Shown in pieces: positions 35,599 to 45,166 of a stretch of 64,000 bases of DNA; the stretch's first letter is position 1, and each line of letters starts with the position of its first letter. A model generated the notes under the pieces. That model was not told where the DNA came from and made no database searches. It was given only the letters and a program-made list of their open reading frames with translations. Position numbers and translations under genes: made by a program. Source of the stretch: Bacillota bacterium (GTDB taxonomy: Bacteria; Bacillota; Limnochordia; DTU087); assembly GCA_012798695.1 (NCBI GenBank), contig JAAZMR010000052.1, forward strand, positions 42,719 through 106,718, written 5' to 3'.

Positions 35599-35814
35599 TT
35601 ACCTCAGCATCAAATTGATGATACTGCCAGGCTGGAGCTCAGGCTTCAGAAAATCATTCGGTTCTGTACTCAATAGCTGTATGATCTTCCCTTGAGCAAA
35701 CTGAAGAGGCTCCACCAATACCTGTACACCTTGCCACTTTAGCTGCAGCAACTCTTTTGGTTTATCCTCTACGCCTTCCCAGATAATTTCCGGCGGGATA
35801 ATAGTCCACATCAC
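35599..35814 (-). CDS. ylzJ: YlzJ-like protein
   Basis: Small protein of 71 residues of unknown function, matching the YlzJ family: [15 protein letters not shown] near the N-terminus, a central [27 protein letters not shown] and a C-terminal PGSIINL. It overlaps the tepA stop by a few bases and starts at GTG 35814 (GGGGGT upstream) or at the ATG at 35811. The tepA-ylzJ pair is conserved in spore-formers. Confidence 0.85.
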   Translation of the reverse strand: MMWTIIPPEIIWEGVEDKPKELLQLKWQGVQVLVEPLQFAQGKIIQLLSTEPNDFLKPELQPGSIINLMLR

Positions 35815-36728
35815 TGGCCGATACCCCCAGGATCAGCGACGATCTTCGGAATAGGGAGTTCCTGCCCTGGTTCCAGCGGCCAAACGCCTGGAGGGGGTCG
35901 ATAATTCGCATTTCTTTCCTTGATCAGCTGTTCGAGCTTAGCCACAGCTTGATTCAGACCCCCTACTTGATCGATCAGTCCCACACTGACAGCATCTTTC
36001 CCAATCAGGACCGTACCGATATCCCGCATCAAATCACCTGTACGAAACATGAGCTCTCGCAGCCGTTCCTCCGAGATCCGGCTATTATCGACTATGAAAC
36101 GGACGACTCTATCCTGCATCTTGTCCAAATACTCATAGGTCTGGGGGACCCCCACTACCAACCCCGTCAACCGGATAGGGTGAATCGTGATGGTAGCGGA
36201 ATCAGCGATGAAACTATGGCTAGCTGAGACAGCAATCGGTGCTCCGATGGAATGGCCTCCTCCCAGCACCAAAGATACACTGGGTTTCGAGAGGCCTCTA
36301 ATCATCTCAGCAATAGCTAAACCAGCCTCAATGTCACCACCGACGGTATTGAGTATGATCAATACGCCTTCGATTTCGGCATTCTGCTCCACCGCAACCA
36401 GCTGAGGAATAATGTGCTCATACTTTGTAGTCTTGTTCCGCGGTGGAAGCAAGATGTGCCCTTCCACTTGCCCCACTATGGAGATACAGTGAATGCGCGA
36501 GATATTGGGCGGCGGTACGGCTATTTGCCCTACCTGCCTAATATTCTCCAGAGCAGCCTCTTGGGCCTCAACGGATACCCTTTCCGGGTCTACCTGTGTC
36601 TCCATAGGGGATATCCATGGCTCGTTGTTCTCGATCTGGGGCCTCAAATTGTCAGAACCAGGAGTATACATCTGGGGCTGTCCCACACACGGTTTCTCGA
36701 TTCCCAACGGCTTATCCACCCAGGTCAT
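35811..36728 (-). CDS. tepA: Translocation-enhancing protein TepA (ClpP-like serine protease)
   Basis: ClpP/SppA-clan serine protease; in Bacillus TepA (YmfB) was linked to secretion of preproteins and signal-peptide degradation, and also to spore formation. The 305-residue protein has an N-terminal extension of about 70 residues without recognised features, then the ClpP-like domain with [18 protein letters not shown], the nucleophile Ser in [15 protein letters not shown], the [10 protein letters not shown] block carrying the His, and [13 protein letters not shown]. It sits between the RNase J gene and ylzJ, exactly as in B. subtilis. Confidence 0.93.
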   Translation of the reverse strand: MTWVDKPLGIEKPCVGQPQMYTPGSDNLRPQIENNEPWISPMETQVDPERVSVEAQEAALENIRQVGQIAVPPPNISRIHCISIVGQVEGHILLPPRNKTTKYEHIIPQLVAVEQNAEIEGVLIILNTVGGDIEAGLAIAEMIRGLSKPSVSLVLGGGHSIGAPIAVSASHSFIADSATITIHPIRLTGLVVGVPQTYEYLDKMQDRVVRFIVDNSRISEERLRELMFRTGDLMRDIGTVLIGKDAVSVGLIDQVGGLNQAVAKLEQLIKERNANYRPPPGVWPLEPGQELPIPKIVADPGGIGQ

Positions 36729-36830
36729 CCTTCCCTGTTTTACTAGCTATCTTTTACCGGTGGAAATCTCACCCGGTCAAAACCTCCCTCATAGTATAAC
36801 TACCATGGGAGTGATTTATGATGGGGTCAA

Positions 36831-38498
36831 TCACACTTCCATGATTATCGGCATGATCATGGGCCGTCGCTTGGTTTTCTCATAGAGCAGTTGTGTGAGG
36901 CCATCCTTGACGCTACCCTTGAGCACACCCCACTCAGTAACATTCTGGGCTTCACATTCACTCAATATTCGCTTGGCCTCTTCTCTCGCTTCATCGATTA
37001 GTTTCTCTGACTCTCGCATATACACAAACCCTCGAGAAATAATATCAGGCCCGGCCATCACCATTCCTGTCTGCTTGTCAATGGTGATTACCACTATCAA
37101 GATGCCGTCCTGTGACAGCTGCCGACGATCTCGCAGCACTATGTTACCGACATCACCCACCCCAAGCCCATCCACGAGTACTCGCCCGGCAGTTACTTTC
37201 CCGGCCTTGAATATCCCATTAGAGCGGATCTCGACTACATCACCGATATCACACAGGAGAATACTATCCCGCGGCACCCCAACCATTTCCGCTAGCTCTG
37301 CATGGCGGACCAGCATCCTATATTCACCATGGACAGGCATGAAATATTTAGGGCGACACAAATTCAGGAGTAGCTTCAATTCCTCTTGGCTAGCATGGCC
37401 AGATACATGCACTCCCGAGACTGCCTCATAGATCACTTTGGCTCCCTGACGGAATAAGTGGTTGATAGTCTTACCTACCAATTTCTCATTACCCGGAATG
37501 GGCATGGCTGAGATAATAACTGTATCGCCAGGTGTGATATCGATCCTTCGGTGCTCTGCCATGGCCATCCGCGTAAGTGCGGCCATTGGCTCTCCTTGGC
37601 TGCCGGTGGTGATAATCACAACCTTCTCTGGTGGGTATTTCTCCAGTTCATTGACATCCACCATGATCCCCGCCGGAATCTGCAAATATCCGAGGTCGGC
37701 TGCAATACCCACATTATTGACCATACTGCGGCCAATCACCGCGATCTTGCGCCCATAAACGGCCGCGGCATCGATAATCTGCTGAATCCGGTGTATATTG
37801 GAGGCAAAAGTAGCCACCAGAATCCTACCTGGAGCTTCTTCGAAGGCATCATCAAAGGCTCTGCCCACTACTCGCTCTGATAGCGTGTAACCAGGCCTCT
37901 CCGCGTTGGTGCTGTCAGACATCAAGAGCAGAACGCCTTCCTGCCCCAATTCCGCGAATTTGTGTAGATCCATTACACGTCCATCAATAGGCGTTTGGTC
38001 CAACTTGAAATCACTGCAATACACAACCACACCTAGTGGGGTATGAACAGCTAGTGCAACCACATCTGCAATACTATGGTTCACATGTACAAACTCGATT
38101 TCCAAAGTGCCGACCCGAACACTGCCTCCGGCTTTCACTTCCCGTAGATCCGCGGTAGAGGCTAGGCCGTGCTCCTCCAGTTTGCCCTTGAGCAGCCCCA
38201 AAGTTAGACGTGTGCCGTAGATCGGTGCATTGAGCACTTGCAGTACATATGGCACCGCCCCTATATGATCCTCATGACCATGGGTTAGGAAAATCCCCTT
38301 GATCCGATCTTTATTTTCCTTCAAGTAAGTGATATCCGGTATAACCAGATCAATTCCCAACATTTCTTCTTCTGGAAACATAACCCCGGCATCAATTACA
38401 ATAATGTCTTCTCCGTACTCCAAAACCGTCATATTCTTCCCTATTTCCCCTAGACCACCTAAGGGAATTAGAGTAACTGCTTTCCTTGCGTTTCCCAA
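36831..38498 (-). CDS. Ribonuclease J
   Basis: Metallo-beta-lactamase ribonuclease with 5'-3' exo- and endonuclease activity, central to mRNA decay and rRNA maturation. The 555 residues contain LIPLGGLGEIGKNM, the zinc motif LTHGHEDHIGAVPYVL (HxHxDH), VHVNHSIADVVALAV, VYCSDFKLD, LMSDSTNAERPG, and the beta-CASP VHVSGHASQEELKLLLNLCRPKYFMPVHGEYRML. The start is a TTG at 38496-38498 with AGGTGG seven bases upstream, giving 555 residues, the size of B. subtilis RNase J1. By synteny (dapA-rnj-tepA) it corresponds to rnjB of Bacillus; whether it acts as J1 or J2 is open. Confidence 0.95.
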   Translation of the reverse strand: MGNARKAVTLIPLGGLGEIGKNMTVLEYGEDIIVIDAGVMFPEEEMLGIDLVIPDITYLKENKDRIKGIFLTHGHEDHIGAVPYVLQVLNAPIYGTRLTLGLLKGKLEEHGLASTADLREVKAGGSVRVGTLEIEFVHVNHSIADVVALAVHTPLGVVVYCSDFKLDQTPIDGRVMDLHKFAELGQEGVLLLMSDSTNAERPGYTLSERVVGRAFDDAFEEAPGRILVATFASNIHRIQQIIDAAAVYGRKIAVIGRSMVNNVGIAADLGYLQIPAGIMVDVNELEKYPPEKVVIITTGSQGEPMAALTRMAMAEHRRIDITPGDTVIISAMPIPGNEKLVGKTINHLFRQGAKVIYEAVSGVHVSGHASQEELKLLLNLCRPKYFMPVHGEYRMLVRHAELAEMVGVPRDSILLCDIGDVVEIRSNGIFKAGKVTAGRVLVDGLGVGDVGNIVLRDRRQLSQDGILIVVITIDKQTGMVMAGPDIISRGFVYMRESEKLIDEAREEAKRILSECEAQNVTEWGVLKGSVKDGLTQLLYEKTKRRPMIMPIIMEV

Positions 38499-38542
38499 AC
38501 AATAACCACCTCGTTCACTAATGTTGATATTACCGATCACTT

Positions 38543-39424
38543 CTAGATCAAGTGCATTTCTTCCAGTGTTTTCCGAATCTGTTGTGTCTCTTCTTCTGTG
38601 GCCGATACCAGCGGCAGTCGTACGCCTCCCACTGGGCTGCCTATCATTCTTAGGGCTAACTTGACTGGCACTGGGTTGGTAGTAATAAACAGTGCCTTGA
38701 ACAAGGGCAAGAGTTCAGCATTAATCTGAGCGGCGATGCCTACTTTGCCCTGAACATAGGCCTCAATCATGTCTTTCATCCGCCGCCCGACTAAATGTGA
38801 AGCTACACTGACTACCCCATGGCCGCCTACAGATAGGATGGGTAATGTCAAGCTGTCGTCGCCACTATAAATGGCGAATTCCTTAGGCAATAAACTACGC
38901 AGCTTAGCCACTTGTTCGAGATTGCCACTAGCTTCCTTGATCGCCACTATGTTGGGTATACTTGCTAACCGCATCATTGTCTCCGGCAAGATATTGACAC
39001 CAGTACGACCTGGAATGTTATAAATCATGACTGGCAGTGAGCTAGACTCAGCAACAGTCCTAAAATGTTGATAGAGTCCTTCCTGTGAAGGTTTGTTATA
39101 GTAAGGCGCTACCAACATGATTCCATCAACACCGAGCCGTTGCACCGCTTTGGTCAATTCAACAGTCTGAGCCGTATTATTGGAGCCAGTACCGGCTAGT
39201 ACTGCAGCTTTGCCACCAACAGCATCCACCACTACCTGAATCAGCTTCAGTTTTTCATCAGCAGTCAGAGTCGGTGACTCACCAGTCGTACCACATACTA
39301 CCAGACCGTCAGATCCTCCCTTGCAGAGTTTTTCCGCTAAGCTAGCAGCTTTATCGTAATCCACCCCAAGCTCGCTATTGAAGGGCGAAACCATTGCTGT
39401 AACCAACCTACCAAATCCCGCCAT
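38543..39424 (-). CDS. dapA: 4-hydroxy-tetrahydrodipicolinate synthase
   Basis: Condenses aspartate semialdehyde with pyruvate, first committed step to diaminopimelate, lysine and dipicolinate. The 293 residues show the Schiff-base Lys in [49 protein letters not shown] with the catalytic Tyr, and [14 protein letters not shown]. Six bases separate it from dapG, so the two are coupled. Its product feeds both DapB and the DpaAB dipicolinate synthase encoded nearby. Confidence 0.97.
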   Translation of the reverse strand: MAGFGRLVTAMVSPFNSELGVDYDKAASLAEKLCKGGSDGLVVCGTTGESPTLTADEKLKLIQVVVDAVGGKAAVLAGTGSNNTAQTVELTKAVQRLGVDGIMLVAPYYNKPSQEGLYQHFRTVAESSSLPVMIYNIPGRTGVNILPETMMRLASIPNIVAIKEASGNLEQVAKLRSLLPKEFAIYSGDDSLTLPILSVGGHGVVSVASHLVGRRMKDMIEAYVQGKVGIAAQINAELLPLFKALFITTNPVPVKLALRMIGSPVGGVRLPLVSATEEETQQIRKTLEEMHLI

Positions 39425-39430
39425 CTTGCC

Positions 39431-40660
39431 TCACTCCCTCAGATTATCCGCTCTGTCCAATCCAAACTGACCATGCAGTGCTTGCACGGCCTCTTCGACC
39501 TGCGATTCCCGTACCAGGCAGGAGATATTGGCATGGGAGTCTGTCGTTTGAAATATCGTTACCCCAGAACCCTGTAAAGCGGCCACTACCTGTGCCATAA
39601 CACCCGGTACTCCCCGCATCCCTGCCCCTACAGCGGAGACTTTCGCCAAGCCGGGTTCTATGCGAACATCAACCGGGAAATCTGCCAACAAGGCCTCGGC
39701 TTGAGCAGCCCAGGGCTTTTCCAGAATAAATGATATTCTGCGAGGTGACACATAGATCATATCTAAACTGATGCCGTTCCTCGCCAAACCCCGGAAAATA
39801 GCCAAGCCGAGCTCTGACTGGTTAAAGTCTGCCGTCGTTTCCAGTTGGACCTGAACCATTCCGCCTATATGGGCGATGCCCGTCACGACCCTGTCGCCCC
39901 TAATCTCTACCCGTTCACCGAAACCTTGAACCATGGTGCCGAGGCTGCTAGAACCAGTGGCTCGTATTCTCAAGGGGATATGCCCTTCCATAGCTATCTC
40001 CACGGCCCGGGGATGGATAACCTTAGCTCCCAGGTGAGCCATCTCGGCTATCTCTCTGTAAGTGACCGTTTCCAGTCTGCGAGCATTAGGCTCCACCCGG
40101 GGATCAGCAGTCATCACTCCATCGACATCTGTATAGATCTCCACCATCTCCGCCTGTAATGCTATCCCCAGAGCCACTGCACTGGTATCACCACAGCCGC
40201 GCCCCAAAGTAGTGATTTCCCCATCGCTCGTCCGTCCTTGAAATCCCGCCACAACTGGAATAAAACCAGTTTGCAGAGCACGTACTACTCGCTGGGGCTT
40301 CACCTCGATTATCCTGGCGCTGCCGTGTACATTATCCGTAATAATCCCTGCCTGACCACCTGTGAGAGCAATGGCCTTTCGACCTACCTTGTTCAGTTCT
40401 TGCACCAAGACGATTGCTGAAATGATCTCACCACAGGACATCAATAAGTCCAGCTCCCGTAGCGTCATGGCCTCTCCCTGGCCAACTAACTGAAGCAAAG
40501 TGTCGGTAGCATAAGGATCGCCCGCTCTTCCCATCGCGGAGACAACCACAACACACTGATGTCCAGCCGTCTCTCCCTCTAAGATGTGACCCACTACCTG
40601 TTGACGCCGGGCCACTGTCCCCATGGACGAACCACCGAACTTCTGTACCAGGATACTCAT
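39431..40660 (-). CDS. dapG: Aspartate kinase (DapG type)
   Basis: Phosphorylates aspartate, opening the aspartate family pathway. The 409 residues contain VQKFGGSSMGT, VVVSAMGRAGDPYATD, GRGCGDTSAVALGIALQAEMVEIYTDVDGVMTADPR, AHLGAKVIHPRAVEIA, and two C-terminal ACT domains (SAVGAGMRGVPGVMAQVVAALQ). In Bacillus the isozyme encoded between asd and dapA is DapG, inhibited by diaminopimelate; the same place here suggests the same isozyme. The ATG at 40660 has AGGGGG upstream. Confidence 0.94.
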   Translation of the reverse strand: MSILVQKFGGSSMGTVARRQQVVGHILEGETAGHQCVVVVSAMGRAGDPYATDTLLQLVGQGEAMTLRELDLLMSCGEIISAIVLVQELNKVGRKAIALTGGQAGIITDNVHGSARIIEVKPQRVVRALQTGFIPVVAGFQGRTSDGEITTLGRGCGDTSAVALGIALQAEMVEIYTDVDGVMTADPRVEPNARRLETVTYREIAEMAHLGAKVIHPRAVEIAMEGHIPLRIRATGSSSLGTMVQGFGERVEIRGDRVVTGIAHIGGMVQVQLETTADFNQSELGLAIFRGLARNGISLDMIYVSPRRISFILEKPWAAQAEALLADFPVDVRIEPGLAKVSAVGAGMRGVPGVMAQVVAALQGSGVTIFQTTDSHANISCLVRESQVEEAVQALHGQFGLDRADNLRE

Positions 40661-40772
40661 ATCCCGGCCCCCTTTTCCCCCTCACTAGAGGAGTCTATCT
40701 CAGTTATCCTATATCCTCATTTTCTCTGACTATGGACCTAATGATTATGCGCCTACTTAGCCTCATCAATCG

Positions 40773-41807
40773 TTATACAAGATCCCTCTTGATCAGTTCC
40801 TCTGCGATTTGCACAGTGTTCAAGGCCGCCCCTTTGCGAATCTGATCACCCACCACCCATAGATTAAGACCGGCGGGAACAGTAAAATCTTCCCTAATCC
40901 GGCCTATCCAGACCCGATCATCATCAGTGGTGAGCAACGGCATAGGATACTCCTGCTCAGCCAGATTATCGTACACTTTGACACCGGGTGCTTCCTCCAA
41001 TATCCGGCGTGCATCAGCTGTGGTCATCGGTTTGTGCAATTCGACATTGAGCGACTCAGAATGACTCCGAAATACCGGCACTCGCACGGTTGTAGCCGTA
41101 ATCTGGATGCTATCATCATGCAAGATCTTCTGAGTTTCCCGCACCATCTTCCATTCTTCCTTAGTGTAACCCCCCTCATCGAAAGCATCGATGTGAGGAA
41201 TCAGGTTAAACAGCATCTGGTAATGCTTAGCTGCTGAGGGAGATGGAAATGTGGTAGCATTGATCGGCTTTCCCTGTACATATTGCACCACTTGCTCATG
41301 CAAATCATCTATAGCCGCCGCCCCAATCCCCGAGACCGCTTGATAGGTGGAAACCACTACCCGCTTTAGCCCTGCATGTGCATGCAAAGGTGCTAAAGCC
41401 ATTACAGCTATGGTGGTGGAACAATTGGGATTAGCGATCAATCCTGAGTGCCAACTGAGGTCATCGGCATTAATCTCCGGCACTATTAAGGGTACTTCTG
41501 GATCCATACGGAAAGCACTGGAATTATCAATAACCACTACCCCGCGATCTTGAGCTGCCTGAGCGAATTGGCGACTGACAGTGGCTCCAGCCATAAAGAA
41601 CGCCAAATCAACATTGGCAAAACTTTCCGGCGTAACCTCTTCCACTACCAGCTTCTCTTGCCCGATCTCCAAAATCCGCCCGGCACTACGAGCGGAAGCC
41701 AAAGCCTTCAGTGATTTGATCGGGAAATCACGTTCTAATAAAATACCAATTAACTCCTGGCCAACGGCACCGGTCGCACCCAAAATCGCTACATCATAGG
41801 TTGTCAA
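40773..41807 (-). CDS. asd: Aspartate-semialdehyde dehydrogenase
   Basis: Reduces aspartyl phosphate to aspartate semialdehyde with NADPH. The 344 residues show ILGATGAVGQELIGIL, ATVSRQFAQAA, the active Cys in LIANPNCSTTIAVMAL, VVSTYQAVSGIGAAAIDDL, and RVPVFRSHSESLNVEL with the catalytic His. The start is TTG at 41807 after GGGGATG. It stands between dpaB and dapG as in Bacillus. Confidence 0.96.
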   Translation of the reverse strand: MTTYDVAILGATGAVGQELIGILLERDFPIKSLKALASARSAGRILEIGQEKLVVEEVTPESFANVDLAFFMAGATVSRQFAQAAQDRGVVVIDNSSAFRMDPEVPLIVPEINADDLSWHSGLIANPNCSTTIAVMALAPLHAHAGLKRVVVSTYQAVSGIGAAAIDDLHEQVVQYVQGKPINATTFPSPSAAKHYQMLFNLIPHIDAFDEGGYTKEEWKMVRETQKILHDDSIQITATTVRVPVFRSHSESLNVELHKPMTTADARRILEEAPGVKVYDNLAEQEYPMPLLTTDDDRVWIGRIREDFTVPAGLNLWVVGDQIRKGAALNTVQIAEELIKRDLV

Positions 41808-41850
41808 GGCTCATCCCCACTCTCTTGAATTATCTATTTCTCCGGTCTAC

Positions 41851-42450
41851 TTAGCTTGTCACCGGTTTTGCCTGGATCAGCAAAGGTTGGATCTGTTTGC
41901 CTTCTAGAGCCATCCTCGCCGCCGGTAGAATCAATGTCATATCAGCTACAAGGGAACGACTCTTGCCATAAGGATCGTCTTGGCCAAAGGGGACCATGTA
42001 GATGTTCCGTCTATTGAGCAGCAGGCCGATGTTCTGGGCATTGCTGCTGAGGCCGTCATTAGTCGAGACTGCCAGCAACACCGGGCACTCATTGCGGAGC
42101 TGAGCTTTGGCCGCCATTAGGATCGCAGTATCGGTGATCCCGTGAGCCAGCTTAGCTACGCTATTACCTGTACACGGCGCAATAATCAAGAGATCAAGCA
42201 GCCGCTTGGGCCCAATCGGCTCCACTTCGGCAACTGTAGTAACGATCTTCTGCCCACATATTCCCTCGATCTTGCTCACAAAATCCTGAGCCTTGCCAAA
42301 TCGGGTATCCACTGTAGCTGCCGCTTCCGACATAATGGGGCTAACAATGGCCCCTGCCTCTATGAGACGTTGTATTTCAGGAAGTACCACAGCGAAAGTG
42401 CAATAGGAACCGGTGATTCCGAAGCCTATTCTCTTGCCGCTTAATTCCAC
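41851..42450 (-). CDS. dpaB: Dipicolinate synthase subunit B
   Basis: Flavoprotein-like subunit of dipicolinate synthase (SpoVFB), which oxidises tetrahydrodipicolinate precursor to dipicolinic acid in the mother cell for loading into the spore core. The product of about 199 residues has KRIGFGITGSYCTFAVVLPEIQRL, IVTTVAEVEPIGPKRLLDLLIIAPCTGNSVAKLAHGITDTAILMAAKAQLRNECPVLLAVSTNDGLSSNAQNIGLLLNRRNIYMVPFGQDDP, all highly typical. The GTG at 42450 with GAGAGGTG upstream is preferred over the GTG at 42459. Confidence 0.96.
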   Translation of the reverse strand: MELSGKRIGFGITGSYCTFAVVLPEIQRLIEAGAIVSPIMSEAAATVDTRFGKAQDFVSKIEGICGQKIVTTVAEVEPIGPKRLLDLLIIAPCTGNSVAKLAHGITDTAILMAAKAQLRNECPVLLAVSTNDGLSSNAQNIGLLLNRRNIYMVPFGQDDPYGKSRSLVADMTLILPAARMALEGKQIQPLLIQAKPVTS

Positions 42451-42486
42451 ACTTAGCACCTCTCGTTTATGTGATTGGTACTAAGA

Positions 42487-43404
42487 TTAGGCCGGTGGGT
42501 CATTTCTAGGAAGGGCTTTCAGTATCTTCCTGGGCAGGCATTGCCCCAAGATGCGTCCCGCAGTAATGGGTGCCACCTTCCCTGGTAATCCCAAGGCTAA
42601 GATGGCCCTCAACCCTAGATCGGCTGCCACTGCATAATCGACCCCACCTGGGGCAGAAGCAATATCGACAACAAGTGTACCTATGCGCATTTGCTGCAGG
42701 ATTTCCTCAGTCAATAGCAATGTTGGCACAGTATTAAAAACTACATCCGCGGTCTTAACCCTCTCCCCTAAAGCCGACAGAAAAGCGGTATCTAGCCCCA
42801 TCTCCTTCGCCCTTGCCAGCTGGGCTGGATTCCTGGCAATAACACACACATGGGCTCCCAGAGCTTGCAGCGTACGGGCTAGAGTCACACCACACCTGCC
42901 GAAGCCGAGGACAATGGCCTTGGACTCGTGGAGAGTAATAGGCAGTTCCTCCATTGCAATTTGAATGGCACCCTCAGCAGTCGGTATAGAGTTCAGGATA
43001 GCTATTTCATCATCTTCTGCAGTCTCAATCAACTGTATCTTGTGCCGCTCAGCCAATTCTCTGATTACAGGCCGTGCCTTGCCAATGAACAGCGGAGTTC
43101 TTGCTGGGAATCTCTGCAGAAGCTGATCATCAATCCGGATCGTCACCCCCTTTTCCGGTACCGCGATGAGCTGACCGGATTGATCTGTATGGCTCACAGG
43201 AGCAACTATAACGTCCACTTCCGGCAAAGCCTCCGGAATATTTCCTAGACTTTCAGCTCTGGTGACATTGGCATACCCGGGATAAGGCATGTGACCGACC
43301 GTGTAGATCTGACCCTCCAATTCTGCCAAGCACCGAACCATTTCGATCTCCCGCTGGTCCCCTCCCAGCACGAGAATCCGAATTCCCCGCAGATTCGCCT
43401 GCAA
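42487..43404 (-). CDS. dpaA: Dipicolinate synthase subunit A
   Basis: NAD(P)-binding subunit of dipicolinate synthase (SpoVFA). The 305 residues begin with RILVLGGDQREIEMVRCLAE and contain a second Rossmann block SKAIVLGFGRCGVTLARTLQALGAHVCVIARN, then VFNTVPTLLLTEEILQQM and DIASAPGGVDYAVAADLGLRAILALGLPGKVAPITAG. The start is a TTG at 43402-43404 with AAGGGG eight bases upstream. A close sigma-K promoter match lies 56 bp before it, consistent with mother-cell expression late in sporulation. Confidence 0.96.
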   Translation of the reverse strand: MQANLRGIRILVLGGDQREIEMVRCLAELEGQIYTVGHMPYPGYANVTRAESLGNIPEALPEVDVIVAPVSHTDQSGQLIAVPEKGVTIRIDDQLLQRFPARTPLFIGKARPVIRELAERHKIQLIETAEDDEIAILNSIPTAEGAIQIAMEELPITLHESKAIVLGFGRCGVTLARTLQALGAHVCVIARNPAQLARAKEMGLDTAFLSALGERVKTADVVFNTVPTLLLTEEILQQMRIGTLVVDIASAPGGVDYAVAADLGLRAILALGLPGKVAPITAGRILGQCLPRKILKALPRNDPPA

Positions 43405-43459
43405 CTTGGGTTCCCCTTTCCCAACAACACTTGAGCCGCCAGCCTTCCTAGTACATTAG

Positions 43460-43488
43460 TAGTATATGAACAGGAAGATGCGGTGGTG
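43460..43488 (-). promoter_or_regulatory. Candidate sigma-K promoter of dpaAB
   Basis: On the minus strand CACC (43485-43488), a 16-bp spacer, then CATATACTA (43460-43468). This agrees with the sigma-K pattern mACm-16-CATAnnnTA at every defined position. The B. subtilis dpaAB operon is transcribed by sigma-K, so target and motif agree. Confidence 0.72.
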
Positions 43489-43536
43489 CGAAGCGATGAT
43501 CTGCGAGCTCTGCCTCTTTGGCGATCTATATGATTG

Positions 43537-44373
43537 TCAAAACAACAGCTTGTCCAAGCCGTATACCAGTCCTCGAATATCTTGGATGTGACGTATGCCC
43601 ATCAGCACACCCGGCATAAAGGATTCCCGATTGGTGGAATCGTGGCGCAATGTCAGTGTTTGCCCCGGCAATCCAAAGATCACTTCTTGATGAGCAACGA
43701 AACCCGGCAGGCGCACACTATGTATGTGTATCCCTTCCAGTTTACCACCCCGCGCACCAGGTAGACTCTCCCATTCTTCTATGGAGCTCTCGGCTCGTAC
43801 CGCTCCCTGTTTGTCCCAATTCTCGCCAATCATTTCGGCTGTTTTGAGGGCGGTACCGGAAGGGGCGTCCTTTTTTCGATCATGATGTAGTTCGATGATC
43901 TCTACATGGGGAAACCAACGAGCAGCCTCTTGGGCAAAGTGCATCATCAACACAGCACCGACGGCAAAGTTAGGTGCCACCAAGACTCCCACATTTCGGT
44001 TGATGGCAGCCTTGTGCATGTCTTCCAGGTCAGCTTGGGTGAGGCCCGTGGTACCTATTACCACGCCTACCCCTGCCCGTATGGCGGCATGTGCATTTTG
44101 CAGTACACTGGCAGGTTCTGTAAAATCCACCATAACATGGGCGCTGGTTCGTACCAGCACCTCTTCTAGTGTATCATCGATTTTTATCCCTAAGGGGCCA
44201 ATTCCCGCTAAGCTGCCAACGTCTCTACCGATGCTGACTTGGTCACAGGCGCCCACCAAAAGCATATCATCAGCCTGGCTAACGGCTTTGACCACTTCCC
44301 GGCCCATCTTACCGGCTGCTCCATTGACTACCACATTGACGGTCACTATTAGCCCCCCGTATCTGTGCTTCAT
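43537..44373 (-). CDS. dapB: 4-hydroxy-tetrahydrodipicolinate reductase
   Basis: Reduces the DapA product with NAD(P)H towards diaminopimelate. The 278 residues show VVVNGAAGKMGREVVKAV, VMVDFTEPASVLQNAHAAIRAGVGVVIGTTG, APNFAVGAVLMMHFAQEAA, and the catalytic EIIELHHDRKKDAPSGTALKTAE. The ATG at 44373 has AGGA close by; a GTG at 44346 aligns better with short homologues. It stands upstream of dpaA but 130 bp away, separated from it by the sigma-K promoter. Confidence 0.95.
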   Translation of the reverse strand: MKHRYGGLIVTVNVVVNGAAGKMGREVVKAVSQADDMLLVGACDQVSIGRDVGSLAGIGPLGIKIDDTLEEVLVRTSAHVMVDFTEPASVLQNAHAAIRAGVGVVIGTTGLTQADLEDMHKAAINRNVGVLVAPNFAVGAVLMMHFAQEAARWFPHVEIIELHHDRKKDAPSGTALKTAEMIGENWDKQGAVRAESSIEEWESLPGARGGKLEGIHIHSVRLPGFVAHQEVIFGLPGQTLTLRHDSTNRESFMPGVLMGIRHIQDIRGLVYGLDKLLF

Positions 44374-44497
44374 TATTTCCTATTTTCCAGTAGAAAGCCG
44401 CTTTTGTCAAGCAGGAACCACTGCTAACGAACATATGTCCATAATCATTGTAGCCTCTCCTAGAGTGTGCGTCAATCGTAATGATTTCCTTGATCAG

Positions 44498-44528
44498 CCA
44501 AAATCAAAAGGGCTGCAGGGCAGCCCCT
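44498..44528 (-). terminator. Terminator after the stress-protein gene
   Basis: On the minus strand GGGCTGC and GCAGCCC (44510-44526) with a three-base loop, followed by TTTTGATTTT. It lies 35 bp past the stop of the gene at 44560 and insulates it from dapB. Confidence 0.8.
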
Positions 44529-44559
44529 AATGGTCTTTTTCCTTTACAATAAGACAATC

Positions 44560-45045
44560 TCAATGTGACTCTACATCCGCGGCCCCGTTGTCACGCATGA
44601 TCTTGGCCGCATCTTCCACCATTCCGGAGTCAGTATCAATGACTGTCAGAAACCGGCCTTTTTTCACCTCCTCCTCGAAATACCGACCTCTCTCTTCAGG
44701 TATACCTAGGTCGAGTAAGCCACCGGCAACTCCTCCCGTAACCGCCCCTGAAAGAGTCGCCGCTAGTGGCCCAGCGGCTACGATTGGCCCGATTCCGGGA
44801 ATAGCCAAAGCACCAACTCCGGCTAAAAGGCCGGCGACACCCCCTAGGGCACTTCCCCAAGCAGTACCCTGGCTCGCTCCACCCATACCGCCCATGTCAT
44901 CACCAGCGGTCTCGAAATCTCCCTGTTGGCCGCCTCTCTTGGCGACAACCGAGATCTCATCTTCCGTGAAACCCTTATCGCGCAGGGCCCGTACCGCCTT
45001 TTCCGCTTGTTCTCGTGACGAAAAGGTGCCAATAATTGTACTCAA
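44560..45045 (-). CDS. General stress protein 17M-like protein with glycine-zipper segment
   Basis: Protein of 161 residues. The N-terminus (TIIGTFSSREQAEKAVRALRDKGFTEDEISVVAK) matches the YflT/GSP17M-like domain; the middle (about 60-115) is an Ala/Gly-rich hydrophobic stretch with repeated GxxxG spacing, likely membrane-inserting; the C-terminus EERGRYFEEEVKKGRFLTVIDTD repeats the alpha/beta motif. Proteins of this type are stress-induced in Bacillus, with unknown mechanism. It has its own terminator and lies between ymxH and dapB, where Bacillus has nothing. Confidence 0.75.
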   Translation of the reverse strand: MSTIIGTFSSREQAEKAVRALRDKGFTEDEISVVAKRGGQQGDFETAGDDMGGMGGASQGTAWGSALGGVAGLLAGVGALAIPGIGPIVAAGPLAATLSGAVTGGVAGGLLDLGIPEERGRYFEEEVKKGRFLTVIDTDSGMVEDAAKIMRDNGAADVESH

Positions 45046-45166
45046 GAACGATCCCCCTTCTTGGACTCAAACCGACATGAAGATGCTTAACATCCTTGCC
45101 AGCATTAGTGTAGTTTGTGTTTCCCAAGATAGGGTGCCCTCCGAACCCTGCAAGCATACATGTTTA

